This document shows positions 45,140 through 57,800 of a DNA stretch of 64,000 bases, in pieces. Below the pieces are notes generated by a model. The model worked only from the letters and a program-made list of their open reading frames with translations. It did no database searches and was not told the DNA's origin. This stretch comes from Amblyomma americanum (taxonomy: Eukaryota; Arthropoda; Arachnida; Ixodida; Ixodidae), in assembly GCF_052857255.1 (NCBI RefSeq), contig NC_135497.1:544832358-544896357 (forward strand), in the 5' to 3' direction. The stretch's first letter is position 1. Each line of letters begins with the position of its first letter. Position numbers and translations under genes: made by a program.

Positions 45140-48100
45140 GACTTATCACAATCTGCCAGCTGGACAGTGAGCAAACTGCCCAGTGTGGCGAGTGGCGTGA
45201 TCCGCCACCAAGCAACAACTGCGCATACGCAACGTGACGTCGCCACTCAAATTCAAATCAGAGCAATGAGTCTCAAACGTCCTTCGCGTTCTTGCAGATG
45301 AGAGATATCTAAGTGCGTCCACCGAATTTTTTCTAGTTCTAAACACCAACGTTCCAGAAAAGGAGCATTTGCCCTAAACTCAGTACCGGCGAAAGACAGA
45401 GGGTTTAGTCCTTTTTTTTGTTCACGAATGCAAAGTAGGACACGATACGAGTTGCGGTGTGGGTCTAACCGCTGCAACCAGTTGCATTGTTCGCAGGTGG
45501 TTGCACTTTTCGGCTATCGATCACTGTTTGGTAATTCGACAGTGGTTGCGATTCCCGCATTTCGGTGAAAGAAAGCTTGTAAAAGAGATGTGTGACTAGA
45601 TTTCAGTGAACTTTAAAGAACCTTGGCAGGTGAAAATCTATCAAGTAGGCTACCACTATAGTGCGTCCCGTTGCCTAAAGTTCTGTACGAAGAAATTTAC
45701 AAGCGGGCGAAAAAAATAGCGTAAACATGGCCACTCACACAAGAAAGCATGGTTACATCAGCGGACGTTGACGTACAGGTCATTATGTATTCCACTGGTC
45801 TATATCTGTTTAGAGCCATGTGTAGTATAGTCGCATACGACGAATTGCGTATATGAGAGTACAGAGAGAGTGAGCTCTCCACCTGCGCACACCCTTTTAT
45901 AGGCTGGATATGCTGCCAAAGTACCGGAGTAGAATTCGATCACTAGATACACGGAATGCTTACTCTTGGCTACGGAGGCGTATTCGAAGCCTAAACCCTA
46001 GTAACTTAGCGCTGTTAGCAATGGGAGGGCGCTTTTAAACGCGGCACAGGAGGTGCTGAGGTTACCAGATATACGAGACTGAAACCTCTGCTAAATCTTC
46101 GGTCCTGCTTGAAATTGGCATATTTGTAGAGGGTATTTGTTTCCGTTGCAAACGTAAAATTCCCGTATTTGTAGTCACGGCAATCTATACCCGGGGATTC
46201 GGCGGAATGCGCTGCCCATAAAAAGGAGTGCGCTAGAGGTCAGTTGACTCCCACTTCACTCCCATATAGCCTAATTAGTGTTTGGAGTGAAAAAGCCGAA
46301 TTGTACGAGTTGGAGCGTACATCCCAGGGGCCGGAGCAGAACAACATGATAGGATGAAAAGACGCAACACAGAACAGGAGCCACTAGAAACTGGAAAAAT
46401 TTTTTTTTTGGAAAACAGACGTTAAATACGTAAAGTTCGAACAGCATAACGACAAAAAACGCTTAGGGCCACTTAACACAGACCGTCCATAAAGGTTGGC
46501 ATCATTGAAAGAGAGTGGCAATTTGCAGACGCAGTCACACCCTTTATTGAAAGCTGTTGCGTCGTGATGCCGTTTTATCGCGTTGCACTGTTGAGGGTGC
46601 GGTCTCCCTCCATCAGAGTATGTACAGTGCAGGGATCCGAATTAAATCCGTTATTGTGCACCAACATTGTCTTGCTTGTTGGAAAACCTACTGCGGCTAT
46701 TCTTTAGAGGCGCGCACATACGCAAATCACGCAATGGTATTCGGATAGCCTTACCGCCTGTCTGCGCATAAAAAAAAAACTTTTGTTGAGCCCACGGTCG
46801 TCTTGTTAGAGTGAACGTGAATGTGCAATATGTTGCATACTTGCGAACTAGTAACTTGGCACAGGCATCGCGGGGATCTGTCCCCTTTCCCGCGCTTTTT
46901 TCGTGTATACCTAATAGTGGGGGCATCACTCTCGTGTGAAGCATCACGGAGCTGGGATCCAATTCCAACTTGCGTTCCTGTGTTCTCAGCAACAATGAAT
47001 GATGCTGTCTATAAACGCTGGCACGAACGATACCGTCACGCGTGCGCTTACATTAAGATGTCGTTTGGGCAGTCCATTTGGTGCGCGATGCTAAGAGAGA
47101 GAAACTGCGCTAATGACAAGGACGAGACAATACTACGAAGCATAATCTTGGGTTGTCTTTGTCAATGGGCAGTTTACCTCACCTATTAGAAATCATGCTT
47201 GCGAGACTGACCTAGATAAAGATTGATAGAAATAACGCCGCAGTAAGTTTCGTTTGATTTTTTGGTTTAGCTTGCGCAAAGTGCTAAGAGCTCTATTTTA
47301 ATTTTTACTGCTGCTACCACCAGTTCACGGGACAAAGAACGAGTTTATACGCGAGGATCCACCAAGACGACCAGCGTATTAAAGTGACTAAAATGAATTC
47401 GGTGTGCAAGGTTTGTTATCAATGTACTCGTCTAGTCATTTAGTATCTAATATTGTCTAGTCCATGATGAGCGAGTCAAGCCTTTTGACACTCCCCAAAA
47501 CTTGCTCACAACAATTTTCTTTTCACATGTTGTGAATTCATAGAACCTTCTTATTTTTCCGCACCTGAGTCAACAGTTCCGCCGGCGCCGGAGAGCGGTC
47601 GACCGTATACGAAAGCATGTCTTCAACGTGGTGCAGGTCTCGGCCTCGAACTCTTCGACGCCACATGCGTCGTGTTGCGTTCAGAACGCGTGTGGCCCGG
47701 CGCAGACAAACGCCTGTCTGATCACGTAAGTTTGCCTCAGTGGTCTGGTGACGTAGCGCGCACTCAGCCCACGATTGGCGAAGCTCGCGCGGGTCGATTC
47801 AATGCCCCGGAGTCGAACGGGGCGCGGATAAGGCCCGGTGGCTACCAGCACACGCGCCCTCTGGTAGAGCGCCGGAGTCGTGCACGTTACGCGCGACTCT
47901 TGCGTGCTCTTTGCCACCGTCATGGTGGTGTTCAGCGTCGTTACTTAAGTGCAGCTAGGTCACCATGGGTTTTTGTTTGACTGAGGACAAATTCGAGTTG
48001 GCCTCCGTCACTTGATTACCGTACTGAGATGCAAAAGGGTACTCTCGCTGCACATCATTGTTTTATGAGCTGGGAATGGCCAGAAGTGAAACACAGGTGT

Positions 48101-49023
48101 CACCACCAGCGCCAATCTTCACAAGCAAACTGCAGTGAAATGAACGCATGTTTTGAGCTGGTCTCTGACTCTGGACCGCACAAATCTATATTCACTTAAA
48201 CAAAGGATCACGAAGTCCATGCCGTTGCTAACACGACCATGAACGCCGCGAGTTTTAAGTTGAGTGGCAATAAAATACACCATTTTCAAATTCAGATTTC
48301 TCCGAGGCGAAAGCACCTTCCGCTGCCTAACGAGCATAAACAGAGACGCAGAAAACGATATGATTGCATCTTGTTAAGAATGAAATTTGGTGCAGTGGTC
48401 CTCAGGGCTCCTCCAAGAAAACACCTCGAGTGGCATGTACACGCAGCAAAAGAGTGTCCACTCGAGACGGGAGCTGCTGATTCTAAGCTGTGGCAATCGG
48501 CGGCCATAACTGGCAACGGGAACAAAGCGTGTGCAGTAGGTTACGCTATACGCACAACCTGCAGGATGCGGAAGACCGAAGAAAGCGTGCACGCTGCTCA
48601 CAGGCCGGTTAACCCTTGCGTGGTGGCTTTGTCACCCAAACTGGGTAGCACTCAGTGCTATGCTTACAGTGTGCGCATTTTGCATGCAGTTATAGAAGTA
48701 GTGCTTTTGCAGCAGTGACAACTGAATGCCCTGAGAAAGTCCCAACATTCGACCAGCGCATTAAATGAGGGGCGGAGATTTACTTTACTGATAGATTATA
48801 CAGCGGCTATTCTGCAATAGGGGCTTGAACTTAATGTGAGCTCGCACTCCATAGTGCGCACCACCATTGCGGACAAAAACTGTACGCGGGTGGATGATTT
48901 GACAAATATATGCACGTGATCGACGTCACTTCAGGCATATCTGTTTGAAAGAATCGACTGACTTTCTATAAAGAGGGTTTCACACGGCAGCAAGAGTTCA
49001 GGCTAAGAGGGAAGTAATTAAGC
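45140..49023. other. Unassigned ~3.9-kb region
   Basis: No recognised gene. A GC-rich block at 47580-47960 has an open plus frame and a donor-like CACGTAAGT at 47723 but no homology I can name. A 159-codon open frame at 48239-48718 has no motif and is probably chance. Confidence 0.45.
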
Positions 49024-50583
49024 AGCAGCATGATCGGCCTAACCACGCCCAAAACAGGACAAAGCACTCTTCCCTATCTCTCAAATTATCCCTGTCATGT
49101 AATCGGCCCACCTGATTTTGTGCCGACCCCTGCTACGCTGTCCTCTCGGAATCCGCTACGTCTCCCGAAAGGACCACCGGTTATCTTGGCTTCGCATCAA
49201 ATTCTCTGCTCATGCCAAATTCTTCGTGATTTCGGCTAGGATGTATTAGCTCACATTTGTTCCGTCGCCCAATGTCCCCTTTTCCTGTCTCTTAACGTTA
49301 CACTTATTTTCTTTTCCACAGCTCTCCGCGTTGTCCTCAATTTAAGCTTAATCCTTTTTGTTCTTCTGTACGGTTCTGCCCCATAGGTGCGTACTGGTAA
49401 GGTAAAGCTTTTATTTTGTTTTCTCTTGAGGGATATGCGTAAACTATTATTCATGATCAGAGACTACTTGCCAAATGCGCTCCACCCCTTTGTTATTTTC
49501 AAAGTTGTTCACTCTCGTCTTCCGAATCTGCGGTCACTATCTGCTGTTAGTAGATGTATTCCCTGACTACTTTCAACCCTTCGCTGCTTATTGTAAACTC
49601 CCATTTGCTTCCGAGACTGTTGAACATTGCTCAGTTTTCGGCATGTCAATTTTGTGAATCCTTGCTCTGCTTTGAATATCTAGGTCCTCGGTCATGATTT
49701 GTAATTCGTTCCCTGAGTTACTTAGCTGTGCATTGTCATAAAAAAAATCGCAGATTAGTAAGGTGCTCTACACTAACTTTTATCGCGAACTGTTCCGCTT
49801 GTAAACACCGCGATTACATCCTATAAACACGCGGTGAACAGGATTGGGTAGATCGTGAGTCCCTTTCTGATTGCCTTCTTCATTAGCCTTTAGCTGCTTT
49901 CTCTAAGGAGGACTATGGTGACTGTGCTGTAGCTACTTGTCCATGCTCCTCTTCTACACCCTGGATCCGTATTGCCGGCTTGACTGCTGAGGTTTCGACT
50001 GTTTCAAATAGTTTCTCGTTATCTGTGAAGTCCATATGCAAGTTTTTTTTTCGGAATAGCAAATCCACCCACGCAGTCACCAAGTAATACGCGGAAGCTT
50101 TTATCTGCAGCAATGCATTTGATGCTGTTATGTAGTATGGATTAAAATGCTCGTTATATAAACCAATTTGATTTTCATAGCTTTTCAAAGAAAAGATCTG
50201 TGGACGAACTTACAATGGCTGCTGAACTTGACAAATTTCATGTTCCGATTAGGCTTATTTATAAAAAAAAATTAACTTCTGATGCAGGTGTTGGTCAAAC
50301 TCTGCGCATTGTTATATCACGTCATTGATGATGCGATTACCTTCTCTTGTCAATTAGCCCTTATGCTAGCCACCCAGGTCATAGAGTTAACTAAGTCTAA
50401 GGATACTCTGACCCTATGAGGGATTACTCTAGAAATACTCTACAGGAAATGGACACAAGCTCATGGGTCCGCAATTTTTCAAGTCGTAGACGCTCCATTG
50501 TTATGGATTGAGATAATGTTAGCGTTCTTCCAAGACTGTGGTACGCTCGATAACATGAAGCATTGTGTATAAAGGTGGCGAAC
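49024..50583 (-). pseudogene. RTE-clade LINE, old diverged copy
   Basis: It aligns by eye with the 902-2275 copy over its whole length: at 49250-49460 the minus strand reads SLRISLKRKQNKS, RTYGAEPYRRTKRIKLKLRTT and VTLRDRKRG; at 50030-49960 it reads FTDNEKLFETVETSAV, the equivalent of the RT motif-A block. The catalytic FADD region is destroyed. It ends 5' near GTACGCTCGATAACATGAAGCATTGTGTAT. Many indels; clearly much older than the first copy. Confidence 0.82.
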
Positions 50584-51824
50584 GATGCAGATATGGAGCA
50601 TTGCTGTAGACGTAGGGTATCAGCTTTGCGCGAAAAAGGATCCTGGTTCCAACCTTAAGCTGCTGAAATTTTCCGCCAAAGGAACATATATCCGAGTGTC
50701 TAGGGGAATGTATAACTAGGCCTGGGGTGTGGTCTCATCCTAGGAACCAGAGCAGATAACATGTCCTCCCTCGACAACAGGATTTTCTGACGAGGGCCTA
50801 GTATTAGGCCAAAACCTGTTAATTATTAATGGCTTGCCATTCCCACCCCTGATACAAAGGTTCACGGCGCCGGCTTGTTGCGATGCTGTATATGCTCCCC
50901 CTTTTCAAGCATGAATCCTTGTGGGGCAGTTCGCAGTGTGGTGAGGTCCAATCACGACCACGAAAGGTGGAAGATCCGTTGTTGCAGTCTGTCGGAACAC
51001 GTGTAAGATACGGGGCATTAGCTGAGGCGCTGAAGGGTCGGAAGGCTCCGAGTGTAGGTTTCGAGAGTCTGCGGAGAAGGATCTTCCTGCCTGGGATTCG
51101 TTCACGTCACTCCTACCGTGCTTTGTCTCCGCGCTATTATAAAGGGCTGGTCCGTACGATGGGTCGGTACCGGCCTATATCTACAGCTCGTCTCGACATT
51201 GGCGGGGATGGAAAAGCCAAGAGTACTCAGATTCAGCAACACATCCGCCGCTCTTGAACGGCCTTGGGGGCAGGGAGATTTGAGGACTGTCGCTCTGCCA
51301 TTCAGAGTGGTGTCGGCACTGCTGGCTCTGGCGGCGGTATGAAGAAGGCTTGCTTGGTAGATCACAGGCGCGCTCGCTGCTGCACTGCCTCCCCTCGCGC
51401 CAACCGCCCAGCGCGCGCTGCCGGCGCTTCCAATCGGTGGCTGCCGCACCTCACGGACTCCGCTTCCGACCAAGGAGCCTCGGCACATCCTCCCGCCGCT
51501 CTGATAGGGTCCGAAGAAGACCACAATTTTCTTCAACGCCAGCGTCCCTGAGAAACTGCCATGTGCAGCTACAGTTGTTGTGGTTGTTGTTGTCCTCAAG
51601 AAGATAAAGGCACGTATACCCAAAGCGAAAGATTGGCCAAGACACAAGCTGCGACTGACGCGTGCTGAGAACACCTTCCAAAAAAGAAAAAAGGAATACA
51701 GATTTCATGATTTGAGTTGAAATGTCAAACGCGGTGCGATCGGTGGCTGCAAATGGAAACTGAGCTAAACGTGCAGATTTTAAGACGCTTTGCCTACAGG
51801 TGAATTGTGAAATTGAGCAGCCAG
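50584..51824. other. Unassigned region
   Basis: GC-rich at 50900-51680 with open frames on both strands up to 190 codons, including a TTG-rich run (GTTGTTGTGGTTGTTGTTG) at 51572-51595. No recognised domain; possibly an unclassified element or CpG-rich noncoding sequence. Confidence 0.4.
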
Positions 51825-52920
51825 AAGATGGAATACAGATATATTTCATGATGGAGCCATTTCGTGTCTACAAGGAAATTTGAATGGCGGAGAGGACTTT
51901 CCTGTTGCTATGCTCAAGGGTAGAAGCACCAAGAGAGAGAACAGCCCCAGCAGACAGACATTGACCGAGCTGTCTTAATGGGTGTTCTAGCAGACGCCTC
52001 CGTAAAGAAGAGTAGCGGCGGCCGCTGTAGGCGGCGGCGGCTGTAGGGGTCATGATGTGAACTGATCAAGACGAAAAATCAATGACCGCACTCTGACTTC
52101 AGGTGGGCAAGTCAGCTACACAAACGTAGGTGGATGATTCCACGGGAGATTAAACCGCCCAAAGAATCCCAATTTTTAATATCCTTGATTATTTTATACA
52201 TTGTGCACAGATTATTCAGCAGGCCGACAGTGAATAATCGTTTCTGAAAATTCTAATATTTCAGGAGAAAGAGCTCTAAACGTCATCGTGGCAGAGGCAG
52301 TTTTCACACACAGCTCAAATTTGGAAATTTGCAGTGACCTAAGAATTGGTACATGCAAGCCATGATGGATGTATTTTGTATGCTAAAGGTACTGGTCGAA
52401 AGAATACGCCAAGCTCTTATGCGCCATTTTAAAGAAGCTGCTGTTACTGGGAGAAAGTTTTGAAAAGCACACGTCTCAAAATACGGCTATTTCAAGAATT
52501 TGATTTCTGCTCAAATATACAGAATCTCTCCTCCAAATTGCACAACTGATGAACATCGAGGTACTGAAAGAGGGCACGCATTGTTATTGCTATATAAAAT
52601 AGGGAAGTGCAAGAGGCAATGGTCTGCATATTGAATTTTTGAATAAAGTAGTGGTTTTCAAAAATGAAAAGAAAAAATTTTTATCCCAGTTTTTCATAAA
52701 ACTCCTGAAACGACTCTCTAGAAGGAGGCGAAGAATAAACTCGAAATTAAATATTGCATTGCTTTGCTGGCAACAATGCTATACAAGATCATACTTGTAG
52801 CTTCATGGACATCGGCAGGATCACATAAATGAGGGGGCGCAAGCAGCAAACACATCCTCCGCTGCTCTAAATTATTCGATAATCTCAAGAGTGAGACCTC
52901 CACCAAGACAGATCATAGCT
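51825..52920. repeat. Long inverted repeat, left arm (~1.1 kb)
   Basis: Sequence matches the reverse complement of 53740-54765 in order along the arm. Anchors: GGTAGAAGCACCAAGAGAGAGAACAGCCCC (51927), GTGCACAGATTATTCAGCAG (52203), CTAATATTTCAGGAGAAA, ATGCTAAAGGTA, ACCGAGGTACT-type block near 52558, TATTGCTATATA, GGGAAGTGCAAGA, and ACTCCTGAAACGA (52700). About 75-80% identity by eye. A GGCGGCCGC-rich patch lies at 52014-52050. No coding frame. Confidence 0.88.
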
Positions 52921-53739
52921 AATTAATATTGTGGGTCTATATAAGACGTAAGCAGGATTTGGTGGTGCCTCTATCGCCGAGTGCTGCTAACAATTATGGG
53001 AGTGCAGCCCTTAGAGATGCATGCAAAGAAAAGTTTTGAATGTAATTTTCTTACTGCACAGTTGATCTAGGATGACATGCGCGTCCCCTGTCGTTCCACT
53101 ACGGGCACACCGTGGCTAATCGTCTTTCTTAATTGGCATTTGTTTTAAGATACAGTTTTGTTGCTTTTTTAGTCCCAGTTCATTTATTTTTATTGGTAAT
53201 GCTGGTCGTATGCTCGATATATGCTTAATTGGTTCAAGGTATGCAAGAGCGTATAGGCATTCGCTCATCTTATTTACAATTGTCTTTAAGCTTTTGGCTA
53301 CTACAGAGACTCTAAAATGTGCTTATGAGGTCGTGGAGCATAAATAAAAGACGAGAGGAGCCTACAATACACAATGTGGATTTGTAAAACGGCTCTGCAA
53401 AGCCCATATAGTAATGTTTAAAAAAACAGTGGCTTTGAATTGAAGTTGTAGTCTTCCACGTTCCTTTCTACTATATAGTCGGCCTTTCGTAATCCAGGAC
53501 AATCACACAGGTTACTGTGCGGCAGAAAAAGTATGTAGAGATCTTTTGTTTACAAGCATTCCTGTGGGCCACATTCCCAGTATTTACCCGCACTCCTGTA
53601 TACCATCGCCACCAAACCCTGTTTACGTCTCAGATCGTTGTTTGTGTCCGAAATGTAATTAGGTATGCTGTCTTTTGATGGAAAAGATCTGTCTTGGTAT
53701 GTGAAGAAACTTTAGAGAAGCGGAAGGCGTGTTTGCAGC
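52921..53739. other. Spacer of long inverted repeat
   Basis: About 0.8 kb between the arms with no recognised gene or repeat. Confidence 0.6.
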
Positions 53740-54765
53740 TTCCACCTCCTCATTTAGGCGCTCCTGCCAATGCTCTGGAAGCTACAAGTTTGAGCTTGTA
53801 TAACATTGCTGGAAACAAAATGCTGAAACTTGTTTTTTTCGTGTCCTTTTTCGCCCCCTGCTAAGGACTCGTTTCAGGAGTTAAAAAAATGAGGATAGGG
53901 TATCTTTTCTTTGGATTATTTAAAAATACATTATTAAAACATTGCAGATTTAGGGCAACACTTCTTGCACTTCCCAAAACTATATAGCAATAAAAATGTG
54001 TGCACTTCTTTAGTACCTCGGTGCATATTTATTGTGGAAATTCTAAAACGATATTCTTTATCGTTGCGGATAAAGAAAAATCTTCAATATAGCGTCATTT
54101 TGATACGTGCTCTGCTCGAAATTTTTTCAAGTAAGCGACATCTTCTTCACAATGGCGCTTAAAAGCCTGACCTATTCTTTCTCACCTATACCTTTAGCAT
54201 GGAAAATACAACAATCATGGCTTTCATATCTCTATTATTACGTCATTGCAAAGTTGCAAAAGTGAGCTGCGCGTGAAAGCACTGCCTCTGCCACGATGTC
54301 GTTTCGGATTTTTTCTCCTGAAATATTAGAATTTTCACAAACAAAAATTTTCTGCTGGTCTGCTGAATAATCTGTGCACATTGTTAAAAATAATCAAGCT
54401 TATTAAAAATTGGAAAAGTTTGGGCAGATTATTCTCGCGTGGAATCACCCAGCTACATTTGTCGGGCTGATTTGGTCATGGGAAGTCAAGGTGTGGCCAT
54501 TTATGTTTCGTATTGATCAGTTCCCATCTCGGCTCCTACAGCCGCCGGGGCCTACAGCGGCCGCCGCAACTCCCCTTTACGGAGCCGGCTGCTAGAACGC
54601 CCGTTACGACAGATCAGTCAATGTCTGTCTGCTGGGGCTGTTCTCTCTCTTGGTGCCTCTACCCTTGGGCAAAGCAACAATAATGTCCTCTCCGCCATTG
54701 AAAGTTTCCTTTCAGACATGAAACGACTCCCATCATGAAATCTTTATGGATTCCATCTTATTCCA
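53740..54765. repeat. Long inverted repeat, right arm (~1.0 kb)
   Basis: Reverse complement of the left arm. Anchors: TTTCAGGAGTTAAAAAAATG (53872), GCACTTCCCAAAACTATATAGCAATAA (53968), ACCTTTAGCAT (54190), TTTCTCCTGAAATATTAG (54310), CTGCTGAATAATCTGTGCAC (54361) and GGGGCTGTTCTCTCTCTTGGTGCCTCTACC (54634). Confidence 0.88.
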
Positions 54766-54775
54766 CATATAAATT

Positions 54776-54892
54776 TTTTCTCCTCAAATATTAGCATTTT
54801 CACAACAGGTACTTCACTGCTGGCCTACTGAGTGATGTGTGTATATTATATTTAAAAAAAATAACAGTTAAATTTTAAAATATTGGAATCAA
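54776..54892. repeat. Direct duplicate of right-arm segment 54307-54412
   Basis: TTTTTTCTCCTCAAATATTAGCATTTTCACAA...TGCTGGCCTACTGAGTGATGTGTGTA repeats the block TTTTTTCTCCTGAAATATTAGAATTTTCACAA...GCTGGTCTGCTGAATAATCTGTGCA in the same orientation. Confidence 0.8.
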
Positions 54893-57800
54893 CGAGTTAT
54901 AACATACCCGTTTCGTATCTTCGCCCCGTCCCCTTTCGTCTAGACCGGTGAATGGCGACACAGCCGACGGAGATAGTTTCTTTGGTGTCTCAGACGCGCT
55001 CAGCAGGGGTTGTACACTGCGTACTCACCCTTTTGAACACGCCAGATTAGGAGGTACGAAAGCGCGCTCATCGGGTGACTGGCGCAGGAAGTGCACACTA
55101 TTCTCGCAGGAAGTGCACACATGCCTCGTCTGGCTATCTGCAAACAAATGCGGCGCGGCCGAACTCCCGGACCTCAGTCATCCTCATGCAGTGCGGGCTG
55201 CTGGATCTCAGAGCTGCCTCTACAGCCTCGGGGTTATTCAGTACGGTGGAGTCCCCAACCGCACGAAAAAAAAACATCCGGAATGCAGCTTACTCCGCCA
55301 CGAAAGCAGCAGTCATGCGGCAACTCACCAGGGGAGAGACAGGCGGACCATTACGAGCTCCCCTGGCCAGAAGAGCTTGTGGACATCAGAACAAGTTTCC
55401 GCGTTCTGTCGCACTGGAAAGCAGGAAAAGAACTAAGAAAATAAAGCGAAAAATTAAAGAAATAGTGCCGCACCCTCTGGTACTTAGCCGCAACCCAACA
55501 AAGCTAGCCTCTAACCGCTTAAGATCTTCACTGCTTCGTTTCAGTTTCTTGTTTGGTTGGCCACAATTTTCTTGTAGGTGTTTTTGTTTCAGTAACGCAT
55601 TTTTGTGGTATGTGCCTCTTTAACTAGAACTTTATTCTTCTTCTGGTCGTTGTGGTATGTGCCTCTTTAACTAGAACTTTATTCTTCTTCTGGTCGTTGG
55701 CCTTAACAACGCCAGAATAATACCTTCTGGTTCGTTTCCTCTTGCCTCCCCTATGCTCCACGAACGGGGCTCCTCAATGCTTGTGCCGATCGCCTTTCAT
55801 TCATAGGTCAGGATGCCCGATGTTAAAAAAAAACAAGAACGGAAAAAAGAAAACCGAGACAGAGGATGCTAACTCAAATTTGGAGGAAGATAAGATACAC
55901 TCAAGTTACCTCTCTATTAATTATAAAAGATTTGTCACGATTAGTGGTTTTTGAGTGGCGGCTAGTAAGAGCACCTCACGCATGCGCTTTTGCAGGTTTT
56001 TGCTCGCATTGAAATATTTATGTTGAGCCGTCCAGTTTCACGTGGTCCCCTGACCGAGTGGGCCACGTTGTTGGGTTAACGACTGCCATTCCTTTTTGCG
56101 GAATCTTATGCGCGAGCGAAATACAGTAGATCCAACAAATTAAATATTGTGCCGCACCTATTGATAAAAACGGTGCAGTTTGCCAGCTGTCTGAAAGGCA
56201 GTATGCGCGCAGTTGTCTGTTTCCTTCAGGTAATCACGGTAAAAAAAAGCTCATATAGGCATAATTGCCTAATAAATTATAACGATAGACGGTTGGAGAG
56301 TGATAATTGCTGGAGACAGAAAAATATGAGAATGAAACGTCTAGCGGGAAATGCCTTAACGAGACACCATGAAGTTATTTTTCAAAGCTTTGTGTCCCTG
56401 CTTGAGTGTCCTTTGCCGTGTACGGCTAGAATAAAGCTCTCTGCCGCTATCAACGCTCTGAGCCAGTGGGAGCGGAGATAGTATTTTCTAGTATACCACA
56501 GCGACATTTGTTGTGGCCTACAAATGAGCACTAGCTGTTCTGTCGGCTATGAACAAACCGATGTCTGGACCCTTGGTTTTCGTAGTATGGCTCCTGAACA
56601 CAATTGAAATGGAAGCGTGGCCTTGCTTTGTGACGTCGCCTATGCCTCTGGGCCGTATGCACTAGAAGGCTCCCAGCTGCGCCTGCTAATTAAACGCTAG
56701 TTACTCCATGATGCCATAATGACGTCCCGGAATTGATCAACAGGGACTTGAGTCACACGACAAAGATAAAATACTGAGCCGGATAAAGTACTGCACTTTG
56801 AACCGGCGGAAGATGAGATAGATCGTTCATTTCGATGAGCAGAGTCGTGTGGGCCGGCCCAAGACCGGTCACCACGACGAAAGGGACCGCGGGTGAAAAA
56901 GCACGTGGCAAGTGGAGCGATGTATTTCCCGCAGGCACTCGTGACGGATCAAGAGAGCGCACGACGCAGTGGACGAGAACGCATGTCCTGAAGACACGGC
57001 ACTCCAAGGCTCCCGTCCGGAACGTGGTGGACTTGCCTTGATTGTAGTCAACGTGAATTGCGCCTGGAAACTGGAAATGACAGCAAACAGCGACTCGCTG
57101 TCATGACCAATTCGTTGGATCATGATGACGACGAGGAACAGTTGACAGTGTCGAAGCGATGCTGGCAGCAGCAGCGACCAAGTCGAAGGAACCGCTGCGA
57201 CTGAGCGAACAGCGTACTTCCTCTGACTCGATGTTAGCCAAAGCGCTTAACTACATTGCGTTGGAAGAAGGACGCTGTTCGCAGAGTCGTCGCGGCTGTT
57301 GTTACAAGGTGCGTGGTACTGGTCGACCGGTGCAATGAAATAATGAACAGTGTTTTGTCAACCTGCTCTCAGTCGGATTAACAGAGCTGACAGCTCGGAA
57401 ACCGCAATACGGATTCTGCAGAAGGTGCACAAAGACTCTGTGCAGGCGAAGAAGAGTTGACACGCCAGTGTCCCCATACTAACAAAAAAGAGAGTGTAAT
57501 CGTTGCTGCACCGCAGAATTTTAACAATTCTAAAGACGCAGCGTACTACATTCGGGATTCCACTCAGGCAAGACGGTTGCCTTTTTCTCACAGCGCTGTC
57601 AGCGGTCGATCTCTTTTGCACCGGAAAAAGGTACTGGTCAGACACATCTCGCAATGCTCGCTCCGTCCTTTGCATTTGTCTTTGTAGCGACACTTGGCCA
57701 AATCGAGGCCCCATTACCGCTGTTTGTACGACCTCCAAAAGAGTCCTTCAAAATGTGCCAAATAGAGGCGCCATTTTAGCTGACATATCCTCAAATTTTC

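Noticed and set aside
48239..48718. 159-codon plus-strand ORF as a gene
   Set aside because: No motif, no splice context and no homologue recognised; likely chance.
51102..51674. 190-codon minus-strand ORF
   Set aside because: GC-rich with low-complexity Thr and Ser runs, no domain, and competing frames on the other strand are equally open.
54948..55623. Three overlapping plus-strand ORFs of 117-182 codons
   Set aside because: All overlap in different frames and none has a motif or codon pattern standing out.
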